A stretch of 64,000 bases of DNA from Fistulifera solaris. Taxonomy: Eukaryota > Bacillariophyta > Bacillariophyceae > Naviculales > Stauroneidaceae. Position numbers and translations under genes: made by a program. The notes beneath the pieces are model-generated. The model saw nothing but the letters and a program-made list of their open reading frames with translations. It was not told the origin of the DNA and ran no database searches. Within the stretch, counting starts at the first letter, position 1; each line of letters starts with the position of its first letter. The stretch spans positions 372,001-436,000 of the forward strand of contig AP026131.1 in assembly GCA_030295235.1 (NCBI GenBank), written 5' to 3'. This document shows positions 30,805 through 42,233 of the stretch, piece after piece.

Positions 30805-32203
30805 TGAGAACTCATAAAAGTCTTAAACCGATTATTCATTTTGTTCTATCCGAGCTTGTGCCGTTCCATTATTTGTTTTCAGTAGTGGGAGCGTTACTGC
30901 AATCTGGTCGCGGTCTCGTACAACCAACACACTGATCCTATAGTGACAATAGCAGTCAACGATCCGGACGCTCTTCGAAGGTGTAAATCAAGACATTGCG
31001 TGTCAAATGAGAATTCGTAAAAGTCTTTAAATTGATTATTCATTTTGTTCTATCATTTATGGCCGAGCTTGTCGCCGTTCCATTCGTTTTCTTTAGTTGG
31101 AAATTGGAGCATGACTGAAATCCAGTCGCGGTCTCGTACAACCAACACACTGATCCTATAGTGACAATAGCAGTCAACGATCCGGACGCTCTTCGAAGGT
31201 GTAAATCAAGACGTTGCGTTTCAAATGAGAATTCGTAAAAGTCTTTAAATTGATTATTCATTTTGCTCTATCATTGGTGGCCGAGGTTGTCGCCGTTCCA
31301 TTCGTTTTCTTTAGTTGGAAATTGGAGCATGACTGAAATCCAGTCGCGGTCTCGTACAACCAACACACTGATCCTATAGTGATAATAGCAGTCAACGATC
31401 CGGACGCTCTTCGAAGGTGTAAATCAAGACGTTGCGTGTCAAATGAGAATTCGTAAAAGTCTTTAAATTGATTATTCATTTTGCTCTATCATTGGTGGCC
31501 GAGGTTGTCGCCGTTCCATTCGTTTTCTTTAGTTGGAAATTGGAGCATGACTGAAATCCAGTCGCGGTCTCGTACAACCAACACACTGATCCTATAGTGA
31601 TAATAGCAGTCAACGATCCGGACGCTCTTCGAAGGTGTAAATCAAGACGTTGCGTTTCAAATGAGAATTCGTAAAAGTCTTTAAATTGATTATTCATTTT
31701 GTTCTATCATTTATGGCCGAGCTTGTCGCCGTTCCATTCGTTTTCTTTAGTTGGAAATTGGAGCATGACTGAAATCCAGTCGCGGTCTCGTACAACCAAC
31801 ACACTGATCCTATAGTGATAATAGCAGTCAACGATCCGGACGCTCTTCGAAGGTGTAAATCAAGACGTTGCGTTTCAAATGAGAATTCGTAAAAGTCTTT
31901 AAATTGATTATTCATTTTGTTCTATCATTTATGGCCGAGCTTGTCGCCGTTCCATTCGTTTTCTTTAGTTGGAAATGGGAGCATGACTGAAATCCAGTCG
32001 CGGTCTCGTACAACCAACACACTGATCCTATAGTGATAATAGCAGTCAACGATCCGGACGCTCTTCGAAGGTGTAAATCAAGACGTTGCGTTTCAAATGA
32101 GAATTCGTAAAAGTCTTTAAATTGATTATTCATTTTGTTCTATCATTTGTGGCCGAGCTTGTCGCCGTTCCATTCGTTTTCTGTAGTTAGGTTGGAGCAT
32201 GAC
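30805..32203. repeat. 218-nt tandem satellite, six to seven copies
   Basis: The unit length is exactly 218 nt: equivalent points are 31040, 31258, 31476, 31694, 31912 and 32130. The lowest copy (30805-31007) is diverged and the highest is truncated. Each unit carries the hairpin word GACTGAAATCCAGTC, GGTCTCGTACAACC and CACTGATCCTATAGTG. On the minus strand each unit gives a 73-residue frame whose start overlaps the previous stop as ATGA, a consequence of 218 being 2 modulo 3. Confidence 0.95.
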
Positions 32204-32214
32204 TGAGTACAAAT

Positions 32215-32712
32215 AGCACAGGGTTTCATCCATTGTCCATTGGGTCAGTTGTGTTTCTCTAACTTGTATTAGGGATTCGGGAAAGGACGTTAAAATTCTG
32301 CCTCTCAGTACAAGTTTCTCACGTGAGAGCCTACCGCAATGCAGAATTTTAACGTCGCTTCCGGTTCTCTTGTAGGGATAGGACGTAAGCATAGTAAATT
32401 CTAGCCATTTTTTAGCACAGTTGGTTACTCTCCGGTTCACGAAACCGGAGGGGCGAGGTTCGACACGGTGGTTGATCTTGGCGCCCAGCAGAGTCCTGAG
32501 ATGAGCGAGGACCCCCGGTCGTGTCTGAATCAGACAGGAGCCCCTCTGTTCGCATGATTCACATGTTTGACCTGGCAGCGGTTCGGTGTTCGGTGGAATT
32601 CATCCATTGTCCATAGGGTCAGTTGTGTTTCTCTGACTTGTATAAGGGATTTGGTCCTCTTGTAGGGAAAGGACGTAAGACGTAAGCATAGTAAATTCTA
32701 GAGAGCCATTTT
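32215..32712. repeat. pair of direct repeats, one interrupted by a foldback element
   Basis: Copy A (about 32215-32416) and copy B (32594-32712) share CATCCATTGTCCAT, GGGTCAGTTGTGTTTCTC, CTCTTGTAGGGA and AAGCATAGTAAATTCTAG. Copy A contains an extra segment bounded by perfect 16-nt inverted repeats, GACGTTAAAATTCTGC (32286-32301) and GCAGAATTTTAACGTC (32341-32356), which copy B lacks. About 180 nt of unrelated sequence separates the copies. Confidence 0.85.
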
Positions 32713-33004
32713 TGTAGGAGGGTCGTCGTTCCCAGCTCTAACCTTAGCAGCTGCTAATTACTATGGAATAGAGAGCAGTGTCCTTGTTGTCTCAGCCGGA
32801 TAACAATTTCCTAAGTAGTATTTTTCCAGCGGGTGCCGGTTAAAAATAGCGGAAACAAAAAGATGGGAGATGCGGCGGGAGACGACGATGGGAACCCTCG
32901 GCGCTATTATCGTCGCGACAGCATCATGCAGGCATTGCCCTGTCGCAAGATTTGTCATTGCGATCGACTTCCCTGCTTCTTATAAAGTATTTTACAAAGT
33001 CAAA

Positions 33005-34575
33005 ATGGAGACGCAAGCAAAGATACTGAAAGATGAACCTTCTTTGGAGATCGTTTCAAACGATGAGCTGTCGTTGATATTGCAGGCATTCCCATCGTCT
33101 CGGTTTTATCCCAGCTTTGTATTTGGTAAGGGTGAACGCTTCATGTATAAACTAAAAACGAGAGCTGGAGACTTTCGACGATGTTGTTGGTTGGGAAAAA
33201 TATCGATTACGAACTTGCCACATGGTTTGAAAATGAAACTATCCTCTCTATGAGTAAGGGAACACTCTGGGAATTCGCGGGACGCCCGTTTATGTTTCGC
33301 ACTTGGCGATAGTGGGGAAACACGTAACGCAGAACTTTTGTTAATTGCGCAATCTTTGGGAAAACGGACGCCGCAATAGCCCGAGGCAACGTTTTTGTTG
33401 TCTTTGAAACATTTCTCAGGATTTGGCGCATCGCCGTGGTCGAATACTATGACGATCATACTCCTACTGAACACGATGAGTTTAGCTTCGATGTCGCCTC
33501 CCTCTCGCCACAGCAGTTGACGCATATACCGACGAATCCCCATCGCATGATCGAGTTAGAGACAGGTGTCTGGACTCCAGAACAATCCGTCATCCTCGCT
33601 TCAAGGCCGTACACTATGACTTTGAAGTTAACGAATCGTTCTTGGGGATGGGGCGGCATTAATAATTTCGAATTTCAGGACAAAGGCGCTGCATTTGTAG
33701 CCGCACTTGAAAAACGGCAACGCTCTTTTGGCTCTCTTCGATTGCCATGGACCCGGAAGACATGTTTATCAGCAGTGACAATCTCAAAAAAAATGTTGAA
33801 ACTGGATGTCTTCCACACCTTTTCTTCCGATGGACTGAACAAGGAATACCTGCTCCTTCCCTTCTCCACCAAGGTGCACACTCTCCACTGCGTGATCGAC
33901 GCAGAGCGTTATAAGCCAAAACATTTCGACAACCTCGACATCGTTGCAAGCGAGCTTCATTTGAAAATGTGTAATTTTTGTTACGCGAGAGAATCTTCTG
34001 CATTCTCTCTTTCATCGACTCTCTGTATTGGGCCACTTCGAGAAGTTCGGGGATTCAATCGGATGTTGAGGATAATTCATGGATGGATGCCGATGATTTT
34101 GACGACGAAACTTCTGAAGGCATTGAACGTCTTGTACAGACATTGATCCATGCAATCAATGCCAATCCGAACTTGTCATGTTTGGATTTAGGCTCTGCTG
34201 AATATCTTTTTAATTTGTCTCCCAAACTACTTGACAATCTTTTGCTCGCTTTTGAGCAGCATGAAGGATTCGCGCACGGTATTTATAGACTGCCGGCGAA
34301 ATTTCAACTATCCCGCATTGGAGACGTTGCTCTCACGTAATCTTGACATCACAGTGCGCGACGGTTCAGGAAAAAGGATCTCAAACGGCAAAACCATCGA
34401 ATGGCTGTATCTGAAGAATGGATCAGCAAGACTTGTGACAAAGTCTGTTCCAGTGCGACCACAATTGCTTGCGACTGCGCTACTCGAAATCGCGTCCAGA
34501 AACTTTCATTACTCTGCATTCTTATTGTCAGAACATTCTGATGTTCTATGCGAATTGATTGAAGGTATATTTTAG
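33005..34575 (+). pseudogene. broken gene of an unrecognised multi-domain family
   Basis: Coding character continues from METQAKILKDEPSLEIVSN (33005) to LLSEHSDVLCELIEGIF (34575), but in several frames. Segments include IVGKN/IDYELATWFENETILSM, ALGDSGETRNAELLLIAQ, RGNVFVVFETFLRIWRIAVV, MIELETGVWTPEQSVILASR, AAFVAALEKRQRSFGSL, SLSIAMDPEDMFISSDNLKK, LLLPFSTKVHTLHCVID, MDADDFDDETSEGIERLVQT and YPALETLLSRNLDI. At least six single-base shifts are needed, some in homopolymers (A4 at 33361-33364, A8 at about 33787-33794). The density exceeds that in neighbouring conserved genes, and the locus adjoins satellites, so a decayed gene is likely. Consensus errors in an intact gene remain possible. No function is assigned. 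Confidence 0.5.
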
Positions 34576-35044
34576 ACGAGCAGAGCTGACAAGGGTCGTG
34601 CAAAGCACCGATAGACATCCTCGTGAATGTCAGCTAAAGTGTTACATTCTACACCGAAAAATTCACCGTAACACTAACGCCTTACACTCGTAATACATTA
34701 GTTCTGACTATTGTGAGCAATTCTTTTAAGTCAAAAATGCAGAGCGGACAGATGAAGCTGGGGGTGAGTTAGCAGTCTGGCTCTACCGAATATGTAAAAC
34801 AGACGGAAATTCTGTTTGATGTACCTTTCCATAATTTTTCCACGACGACGACGACGACGACGCTGCAAACGATCGTCATTTTATTGAAAGTCTATTCTTT
34901 TGATAAATCACAACTCTTGGTCATTTTATATCATTTAGTAACATATCTCATATGCGTTGAGACTGAAATAGACGAAAAACTTGTGCTCAAGACAATCATC
35001 AGAATAATAAGTTCGAAAAGGCGCGCCGTGCTCAGCAGTCAAAC
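34576..35044. other. intergenic, 5' flank of gamma-glutamyltransferase
   Basis: No gene is seen. It includes an (ACG)n tract at 34841-34862 and one isolated GGAAATTCTGTT word of the palindrome family near 34804. Confidence 0.5.
34841..34862. repeat. (ACG)n microsatellite
   Basis: Seven consecutive CGA/ACG triplets in the 5' flank of the gamma-glutamyltransferase gene. Confidence 0.9.
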
Positions 35045-36730
35045 ATGGCGGATTGGTACAAGTCATCCGATTCGTCTTCCGGTCCTACGAACGACAACGA
35101 TCTGCCGTTCCATTCGCGTCGCTCGCCTGTTTTATGTCAAAAGTTTTGTGTCGCCAGCAGTCAACCTTTAGCGAGCAGTATCGGCTTTCAATTCCTGCAC
35201 GAAGGAGCGAATGCCGCCGAAGCCGCCATTGCCGTCGCGGCGGCCTTGGCCGTCACCGAACCGTGTTCCACGGGTTTGGGCGGTGACATGTTTTGTTTGT
35301 ATTATAGTCAAAATAAAGTCACGGCCATCAATGGGAGTGGCTGTAGTCCGGTCCTGCTGACGTTGGATCGCGTTCTTAACCATCATTCGACGGAAGAAAC
35401 CTTTCGAGATTCGGCTCTCAGTGTGACGGTTCCGGGTGCGGCACGGGGATGGGAAGATTTATTACAACGGCATGGCTCAGGAAACTACTCGCTGGCTCAA
35501 CTATTAGAGCCCGCTGCTCAGTTGGCGGAAAATGGCTTTCCCGTGAGTCCGATTACTTCGCATCACTGGAGATCGGGCATTTCGCAAATAGCCAAATGGG
35601 TTCCAGATGGAGAAGCGGTGCCTCTGACTGTTGATGGTGTCCGGGGACCGCAACCAGGGGAAATCATACGCAATCTGGACTTGGCCCGGGTTCTCCGAGA
35701 TTTAGGTGAAAAAGGTTCTCAGAATGGTTTTTATGCGGGTGAAACGGGCTCCGCTATAGTGGATGCAGTAAATCAACATGGGGGTTGCTTTACTCTGGAG
35801 GATTTAGCGGATCATGCTTCACTCTTTCCGGATCCTATCTGCGCCGAATATCGTAACATTCGTTTATGGCAAGTACCACCCAACGGGCAAGGTGTAGCTG
35901 GGTTGATTGCTTTGGCGGGTCTTCAGCATTTGGAGCAAGGAGGACACATTGCCCCCTTGTCTAATCCAGGATCGGAGGATTGGTATCATGCTCTGATTGA
36001 AATGATGCGTCTGGGTTTTGCGGATGCCCGAGCTCACATTGCCTGTCCATCAAAATGCAATTCATTTTCGTTGCTTGACTCGGAGCGGATTGGAAATCGA
36101 GCACAAAAACTTTTTGATCCTTCCAAGGCAAATATTGCGGGATTGCCGGACACTAGCAGTTGCACGGTTAGTTTTCAAGTAGTCGACGCGTACGGTGACG
36201 CCATTTCGTTTGTTCAGAGCAATTACATGGGCTTTGGAACGGGAATCGTTCCGAAGGGGTGTGGATTTACATTGCAGAATCGCGGTTTCGGGTTCTCACT
36301 CGATGCCGATCATCCCAACGTTATTGCTCCCCGTAAACGACCTTACCACACCATCATCCCCGGAATATTGACGCACGCCGACTCGAATGAGCTATATGCC
36401 ACTTTGTCGAATATGGGAGGTTACATGCAACCTCAAGGACACTTGCAGCTCACTCTGAATATGGTAGCTGGTGGATTGGATCCGCAAGCTGCCATTGATA
36501 TGCCACGTTTTTGTATAGCGGATGGAACTCAATACGGCGTAGTGCAGATGGAGACGGGTATAGATTCCGAGGTGCTCAAGAAACTAAAAGCAAAGGGCCA
36601 CCAAATAAAGGAGAACGTGGTGGGACATGATCGCAGTGTATTCGGTCGGGCTCAAATCATTCAGAAGCGCTCTGGAGTACTTTGGGCGGGTTCGGACGGT
36701 CGCGCCGATGGGTGTGCGATGGGATTCTAA
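35045..36730 (+). CDS. gamma-glutamyltransferase family protein
   Basis: GGT-type Ntn hydrolases cleave themselves at a Thr and act on gamma-glutamyl or cephalosporin-like amides. Motifs seen over 561 residues are ANAAEAAIAVAAALAVTEPCSTGLGGDMF near the start, SVTVPGAARGWEDLL, WQVPPNGQGVAGLIAL and RLGFADARAHI. Then comes the processing site region SSCTVSFQVVDAYGDAISF with candidate nucleophile Thr, SNYMGFGTGIVPKGCGFTLQNRGFGF, and RPYHTIIPG. The SNYMGFGTG/LQNRG wording is that of the bacterial YwrD-like branch rather than animal GGT1. No signal peptide is visible, so a soluble location is likely. ATG at 35045; single exon. A bacterial origin by transfer is possible but unproven. Confidence 0.88.
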   Translation: MADWYKSSDSSSGPTNDNDLPFHSRRSPVLCQKFCVASSQPLASSIGFQFLHEGANAAEAAIAVAAALAVTEPCSTGLGGDMFCLYYSQNKVTAINGSGCSPVLLTLDRVLNHHSTEETFRDSALSVTVPGAARGWEDLLQRHGSGNYSLAQLLEPAAQLAENGFPVSPITSHHWRSGISQIAKWVPDGEAVPLTVDGVRGPQPGEIIRNLDLARVLRDLGEKGSQNGFYAGETGSAIVDAVNQHGGCFTLEDLADHASLFPDPICAEYRNIRLWQVPPNGQGVAGLIALAGLQHLEQGGHIAPLSNPGSEDWYHALIEMMRLGFADARAHIACPSKCNSFSLLDSERIGNRAQKLFDPSKANIAGLPDTSSCTVSFQVVDAYGDAISFVQSNYMGFGTGIVPKGCGFTLQNRGFGFSLDADHPNVIAPRKRPYHTIIPGILTHADSNELYATLSNMGGYMQPQGHLQLTLNMVAGGLDPQAAIDMPRFCIADGTQYGVVQMETGIDSEVLKKLKAKGHQIKENVVGHDRSVFGRAQIIQKRSGVLWAGSDGRADGCAMGF

Positions 36731-37519
36731 AAAGTCGGCTCGATGTAAGAGCAGAGCATTCATGTCTTTTGCTGAATGGCGACAATGTTATCCCTTTCAA
36801 GCGCACAGTGCAGTAAAGACTTATCATCGATCGACATGTATTTCGTGCAAGTTTATCAGTTGTACGTGCTGATACGTTTGAACGTGATATATTCGCCAAG
36901 GATTTTGGATTTTTCAAACGGTCTAGGTTAGGACGATGTCTATGTCTGTGGGTGTGGGTGTTTCTTCTCAAATGTGTTTCCCAATTCTGGTAGACTGTCT
37001 ATTTTTTAACAAGTTGGGATTAGGATCAGGAGCTTCCATGTAAGATGCCTTTACTTGATTATACTTGGAGCGTGGAGCCTTATGAATTTTGCACCTTTTC
37101 GCTACGGACTACGGAACCTCTTGTTTCAGTTGCTAAGGCTACCGACAACGGACGGGCCTATAGCGTAGAAACTCTACTTTGATGATGAAACGAAAGACGA
37201 ACCAGGAGGAACCAAGAACAAGCAAGATTTCGTATTGGATTTCGTGGGATCGACGGTGATTGTACATAAAGTCCGAGTGTCATAAGTGTTAACCGGACTA
37301 GCTGTACTCTCCAAAGTTACAGTCAGCTCTTTTCCTTCAGTTCACACCGAGAAAAGATGTAGGACGTAGAATTTCACGTGGTTTATGTACCACAAACCAA
37401 AAACTGCACAGGCGACCGATAATCTGCATTTCATTTCATTCGATCGGCAACACCACTAACTGAGCTATTGCTCTTGTGTTAACGTTACTTGTCTTCTTTC
37501 TCCTTAAGAACTTTGTTCA
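36731..37519. other. intergenic, no feature recognised
   Basis: About 790 nt between the gamma-glutamyltransferase stop and the next ATG. I see neither genes nor clear repeats. Confidence 0.5.
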
Positions 37520-39602
37520 ATGATTCTTTCAACTCTTTTAGTTGTTTTCTGCGCCGTGGCTGCGGACGCCTCCAAGGTTTCGGCGTTTCATCCTCTCCAT
37601 TTGTCATTGAGGCAGCTGGTGAATCAGCAGGAGTTCGAGCTCATTCGCGAAGATTTCCTTCAAGCTCTTACTCAAGATGGTATGCTAACGATTCGTGGCA
37701 TTCCCGACCTCTACAAGCAAGATGTTCTTCAAGCAATGCAGCCGTGCATCAACAAGGCCAAGGCAACTCAAGAGGCTACTCTTCGCGATGGTACGCGTCG
37801 TCGTACTTTGGCAACGCACACCTCGCCGGATGACAGCAGTGCCGAAGGACTAAGAAAGGCCAGCGTTCTTCCTGGAGACGAAGTCCATTGTCAAGATTTT
37901 GTTGACGCCTCGGAGCGATTCCGCGCTGCAGCCGGCATCGCAACGAACGCGTTCGCTTCCCGGCTTGCGTCTGTACTTCGTGAGGGACAGGATGAGGCTG
38001 GTGATCGCCCTCTTCTTGTTGCTTGCAATGGACATGCCTTTCATGATTTTTTTGGATGTTGTGAAGAATGGCAATCACCTTGAACACTTTCATTCGTATC
38101 ATACTCCAGTTAGTCCTTCATCTCCATCTAACTTTGGGAAGACTACAGATGAAACAATTGAATGGCACGTGGATCAAGGTCTCTTTATCGTGTTCACCCC
38201 TGGTACTCTCGTTCGTGACGATCCATCTTCGGCAGCAGGCAGTACCATTCAGGGATTGACGGATGGCTTTTACGTTCGATTGAGCGATGGAAGCACGGCC
38301 GAAGTCGAGTTCTCTAATGAGGATGATTTGGTCATCCTGTTGGGTGATGGTTTTAACCAATACATTAATCCTCACTATCAGGACAAAAATGCTCCCTTAC
38401 TCCGTGCTGCCCCTCATGCACTCTCCATGATCCCTCATCAAGCCGATGAGTCTCGCGTTTGGTACGGTCGCATGGTCCTTCCGCCTACAAACGCAGTTCA
38501 CCCTGTCCATGATGAGACGTTTGGACGCCTGAGGGATATGTTGGTTGACAAGAGCATGCCGGAAGATGAGGTCGTTGCTCTTGCTTGTTCTTCTTCGGCA
38601 CAAGCCCGTGAGCTGCAAACTACTACTTGTGAAGAAGGAACTTTGTTGTGCTGGCATGAATGCATGAGTCTTGAAGAACATGGAGTCAGCGAAGACATAT
38701 GTGCTCAACAGGGACTGGACCTTTGGTGCATTAATCCTCGGGGTCAACTATGGGATTTCAAGCACGGGGACTTCTTTCCAGGTTGCATTGATGCCGCCAA
38801 TGCTGAGAATGCGACGGAATTTCCCCGCCTTCCAAATTATCCTCGTGATAACGTAACAACATGTACTGCCGAGACGTTTCAAAGTTTCCTTCAAGACAAT
38901 CAGGAATCCGCCTATGAACACTCCGTAGATCTTGATGGCGTAGCCGTATTTGAGTGGACAGTCATGGAGAACAACATCATCCGTGGCCGTTTGGCATACA
39001 ATGGCTTGTTCGGTTATTTGGCTTTAGGCTATCCCTCTGTTGGAGGCGACAAGAATGGAATGCACGGAGCCGAGATCATCATGGCAATCCCAGGTGGAAA
39101 CTATGATGCCGCTATCGGTTTCGATCTCAACATGCAGCCTAGTATCAATGAATATGTCATCGATCCGGAAAAATCCGCGTTCCGCTTCTGGGATACGCCC
39201 GTTTCTATGACTGATAATAATGTCAGTGAATCTTCGGCTAGAAATAATGGTTTGGGCGAGGGTTACGCGGTTGCCTACGACGATTGTTTTACTGCAATCA
39301 CCTTTGAAACAACGGGCTTCCATGGCAAGCCTTTTAACGTAAGTGGAAGTGATCATTTCATTTGGTCCGCTAATGGAGAGGATTATTTCGCTGCGTACCA
39401 TACCCACCGGGGACATCTTTATGTGAACTGGCTCGCTGGTGAAGCAAGTGATCATGACCATGCTGATGATGGTGGTCATGATGACGAACCGTCTCCGGCC
39501 GTGCCACCTGCTTCAACACCTGTCGCTTCTAGCGCTTCCATCGCAAATCTTGCCAGGGCAACATCGTTCGCTATCGGGGCGATGGTCTTCTTGTTCAATT
39601 AG
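37520..39602 (+). CDS. 2OG-Fe(II) oxygenase-like and DOMON domain fusion, secretory
   Basis: A signal peptide (MILSTLLVVFCAVAADASKVSA) is followed by an oxygenase-like part with RQLVNQQEFELIREDFLQAL and DGMLTIRGIPDLYK at the front. EWHVDQGLFIVFTPG (His216-x-Asp218) is next, then VRLSDGSTAEVEFSNEDDLVILLGDG, APHAL (His298) and an Arg about 13 residues later: the iron and 2-oxoglutarate ligand order of isopenicillin-N-synthase-like enzymes. A Cys-rich linker (TTTCEEGTLLCWHECMSL) leads to a DOMON-type beta domain at about 460-635. The protein ends with a His/Asp-rich spacer and a hydrophobic tail like a GPI signal. Frames join if the T7 run at 38047-38053 is T6; total 693 residues. Confidence 0.72.
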
Positions 39603-39841
39603 ACGAAATCGGCGGTTGTTGACTAAGATGGACCCATAACTTAGTTAATGAACTAGTTCTAAAGAAATGTGGAACAGTGGAATGTTGTTGATTCTAAGCC
39701 TATGGTCATGATTTTATTGTTACTAGTAGCACGAGATGCAGGAAAATCAATCGTACGAGCATTACTCTGCAAGTATCGACCGGTATACTAGCTTAAACTT
39801 ATAACGAATGTTTTTCCTCTGATAACTTCCGAAACAGATTT

Positions 39842-42233
39842 TTATCCTTGTTCTGAAGGATTCGCTAATGCCTCTCCGTCCTTCGTCAAATCTTGCAGCT
39901 TAATTAGCCCAATAACTGTCTCCGGATTGATACCCACCGAATGAACCTGTTTTACAAACGCCTGACAATCAAGATAGAGTTGCAGTTTAACCTTTTCACC
40001 ATCACTCATCCCCCCAGCAGTGGTCAATCGGGAAGCTCGACGATTACGCTGCAAAGCAACCTCCGTGCGAGCTACCGTGGTTAGAAGCTCATCAACAGCC
40101 GTTGCATAACGATCCGCCACTTGTACCACAATTTGTTGTTTCCACCTGAATCCAACCGTGGACGGCGTGCGATTTGCCTCTGAGAATTCTTGTAGCGGGC
40201 GTAGTATTTGGTCGCAAAAATGGGAAGGCTGCGTAGGCGGGGGTCGATTTGTCATGCGATATGTAGCTGCAACTCCCTTGACAAGAGCAAGAGGGGTGCA
40301 GCATTTTTCAGTCAGAATCTTGACGATGACTGCATTCCATGCGGTATCAAGAAGCGGCAAAATCTGATCAGCGGCTTCACTTAAAACATCCTTCACCAGC
40401 TCAGACAGTTCAGGAGAAGCGTCAAGAGATTTACAGATGATCGATGAGTATTCATCGCGTAGAAAGCCTTCCAGAACCGACAGCTCCCACGTAACAGCCG
40501 CTACATTTTCTTCACTGTCTGCCCAGCAATAAGTATGGCTGCCTACTTCCTCGATGGCGTCAGGAGTCTCGTTTCCTTCTATCTCGCGTGAAGGCTCCTG
40601 CCCAAATCGGACTTTGCCGTCCATCCCCTCTTGAATGAAATGCGTCATACGTCCGACAAGTTGCAGAGCTCCACGTAAAAATCGGTTTGTCAACGGTGGC
40701 AGTAAGACATCAGGACGCCAAAGGAATAGCAAGATATCGTTGAGCTCCTGAAAGAGGGATAATTCAAACTTTGAAAGCGCTTCGGTCTCTCCGCTGTACA
40801 CTTGCGCGACCCAACCATCTTTTGTCGTCGTCTCTATGGCGATGTTAAGCCTTTTGAACATTCGCCGAAACGCAGCTGATAGTAAATAGGCAAATTCCAC
40901 TTCTTGGAAAATTCGGCCGTTTTAGGATGCTCGAAAATCCGTTGCTGGGCTGACGTGACAATTTCTGGTTTTGTTTCTCTCAGTAAATTGACCGCTAGAC
41001 TATTTAAAAACGTATCCAACGCCAAATAGTTTGTCTGTAAAATCTTCGCAATCCCTGGAGAAAAGATCGCCATTCGGATAGCGGAATCGGTCATTAACGT
41101 TGTCGCCAAAGGCACCCAAATGCCTCGGGTGAGTAAATCGATACCAGCGGTCAAAAGATAATCCATTTGAAGAAAGTCGCCAAATCGTTGTGCTAACGTG
41201 TTGGAAAGGTCGTGAAGCAATGAAGTCAATCCAGCACATTCTCCTCGAGCACCACCCTGATCCAGACGTCCCATCGATATATGCTCTCGAATCAAAGGCA
41301 TGATGCTGGTACGTGCAAAGACAGATTCCGCATCCGTCGCACGTCCTACGAGAGACAGGCCACGAACAGCATGGCCAAATCGAAGCAAAAGTATTTCCTT
41401 CTCATTTGCTCCGAGGTTTTGTTGAGTCCACTGTAGTAGAAGTCTCTCAAGTTCTGCGGCCAGACACTGGGATACATCAGCCTCGAGACGACGGATGCGG
41501 GGCGCAAGCTGTAGAAAGAACTGCGCCCGTTCGGTGTCTGGTGGTAAGGATGCATTGATGTTGTTCAAAGCCGTTTCATCTGCAATGTCGGTGATGTCAT
41601 CTTGAGACTGCTGTAGTTCCATGGTAAGACTTTGAGCAATATGAGCGGCTCGTTCGAGTGATAAGGCATGATCCAAGGCGTCTGAAAGAATAATAAACGG
41701 TTGTAAGACACAATTTCAAATATTCGGGTTTGAAGGGGAGATAAATGGCGACTTACCATCCAACGCGTTGTTGTCGGCATCGTTGGCGCTACCTTCTTCG
41801 TCATCACCTGACGCTCTGCTCTCGGCTACAGGTACGCTTCCGTGCTTTCTCTTTGCAAATCCAGTTGCACAATTTTCTCTGCCGCCAGTAAATCTTCGTA
41901 CGAATCAGCGCACTCTTGAGCGTGGATCACGCGTCTCTGATGCTTCTTAATCACCAAGGCACGTTCACAAATACTATTCAGCTTGGACGACAAGTTTCCT
42001 TCTGCTTGCTCCACACCTTGAAGCAATGGGTGCAGTTGCGTCAACAGAAAGTGCAGATCAGTGGGAAGAGTGCTCAAACTGCTTCCCATGTGCAGTAGAT
42101 TCTGTCCAGACTGCGAGCTGGCGAGCTTTTGCGTCAAAATTTGGCCATGCTGGTCCGCTTGATCTTTCAGTTGTTGATATTTGTGCTGCAGCGCCGCCGT
42201 CGACAAATTGGAAGGGATATCAATTGTAGCCAT
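39842..42233 (-). CDS. COG2: conserved oligomeric Golgi complex subunit 2
   Basis: COG2 belongs to lobe A of the COG tether, which directs retrograde vesicles in the Golgi. The N-terminal 135 residues are heptad-rich (LQHKYQQLKDQADQHGQILTQ), as in other COG subunits. The centre has LLLRFGHAVRGLSLVGRATDAE and SLLHDLSNTLAQRFGDFLQ. FSKKWNLPIYYQLRFGE is the COG2 hallmark. An acidic linker (ASGDDEEGSANDADNNALD) crosses an intron at 41682-41756. Two bases seem missing: in A3 (plus TTT 41846-41848) and in AA (plus TT 40861-40862, restoring QLRFGEMFKRLNIAIE). Corrected length is 772 residues, near the human 738. ATG at 42233. Confidence 0.85.

Larger units (their letters stand above)
30301..33004. 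other. repeat-rich region between SKA1 and the broken gene
   Basis: No gene is supported. It holds a single hairpin element (30685-30742), the 218-nt satellite, two direct repeats with a foldback insertion (32215-32712), and a short tRNA-like fragment that I did not accept. Confidence 0.6.

Noticed and set aside
31040-32133. Five 73-codon minus-strand frames as a coupled gene cluster
   Set aside because: They are phase effects of a 218-nt satellite; visible differences between copies are amino-acid changing, and no domain is recognisable.
32414-32470. tRNA gene (TAGCACAGTTGG box A-like, GGTTCGA box B-like, and a CCGGT/ACCGG stem)
   Set aside because: The T arm and acceptor stem do not pair and the base before the anticodon is not U; at best it is a tRNA-derived relic.
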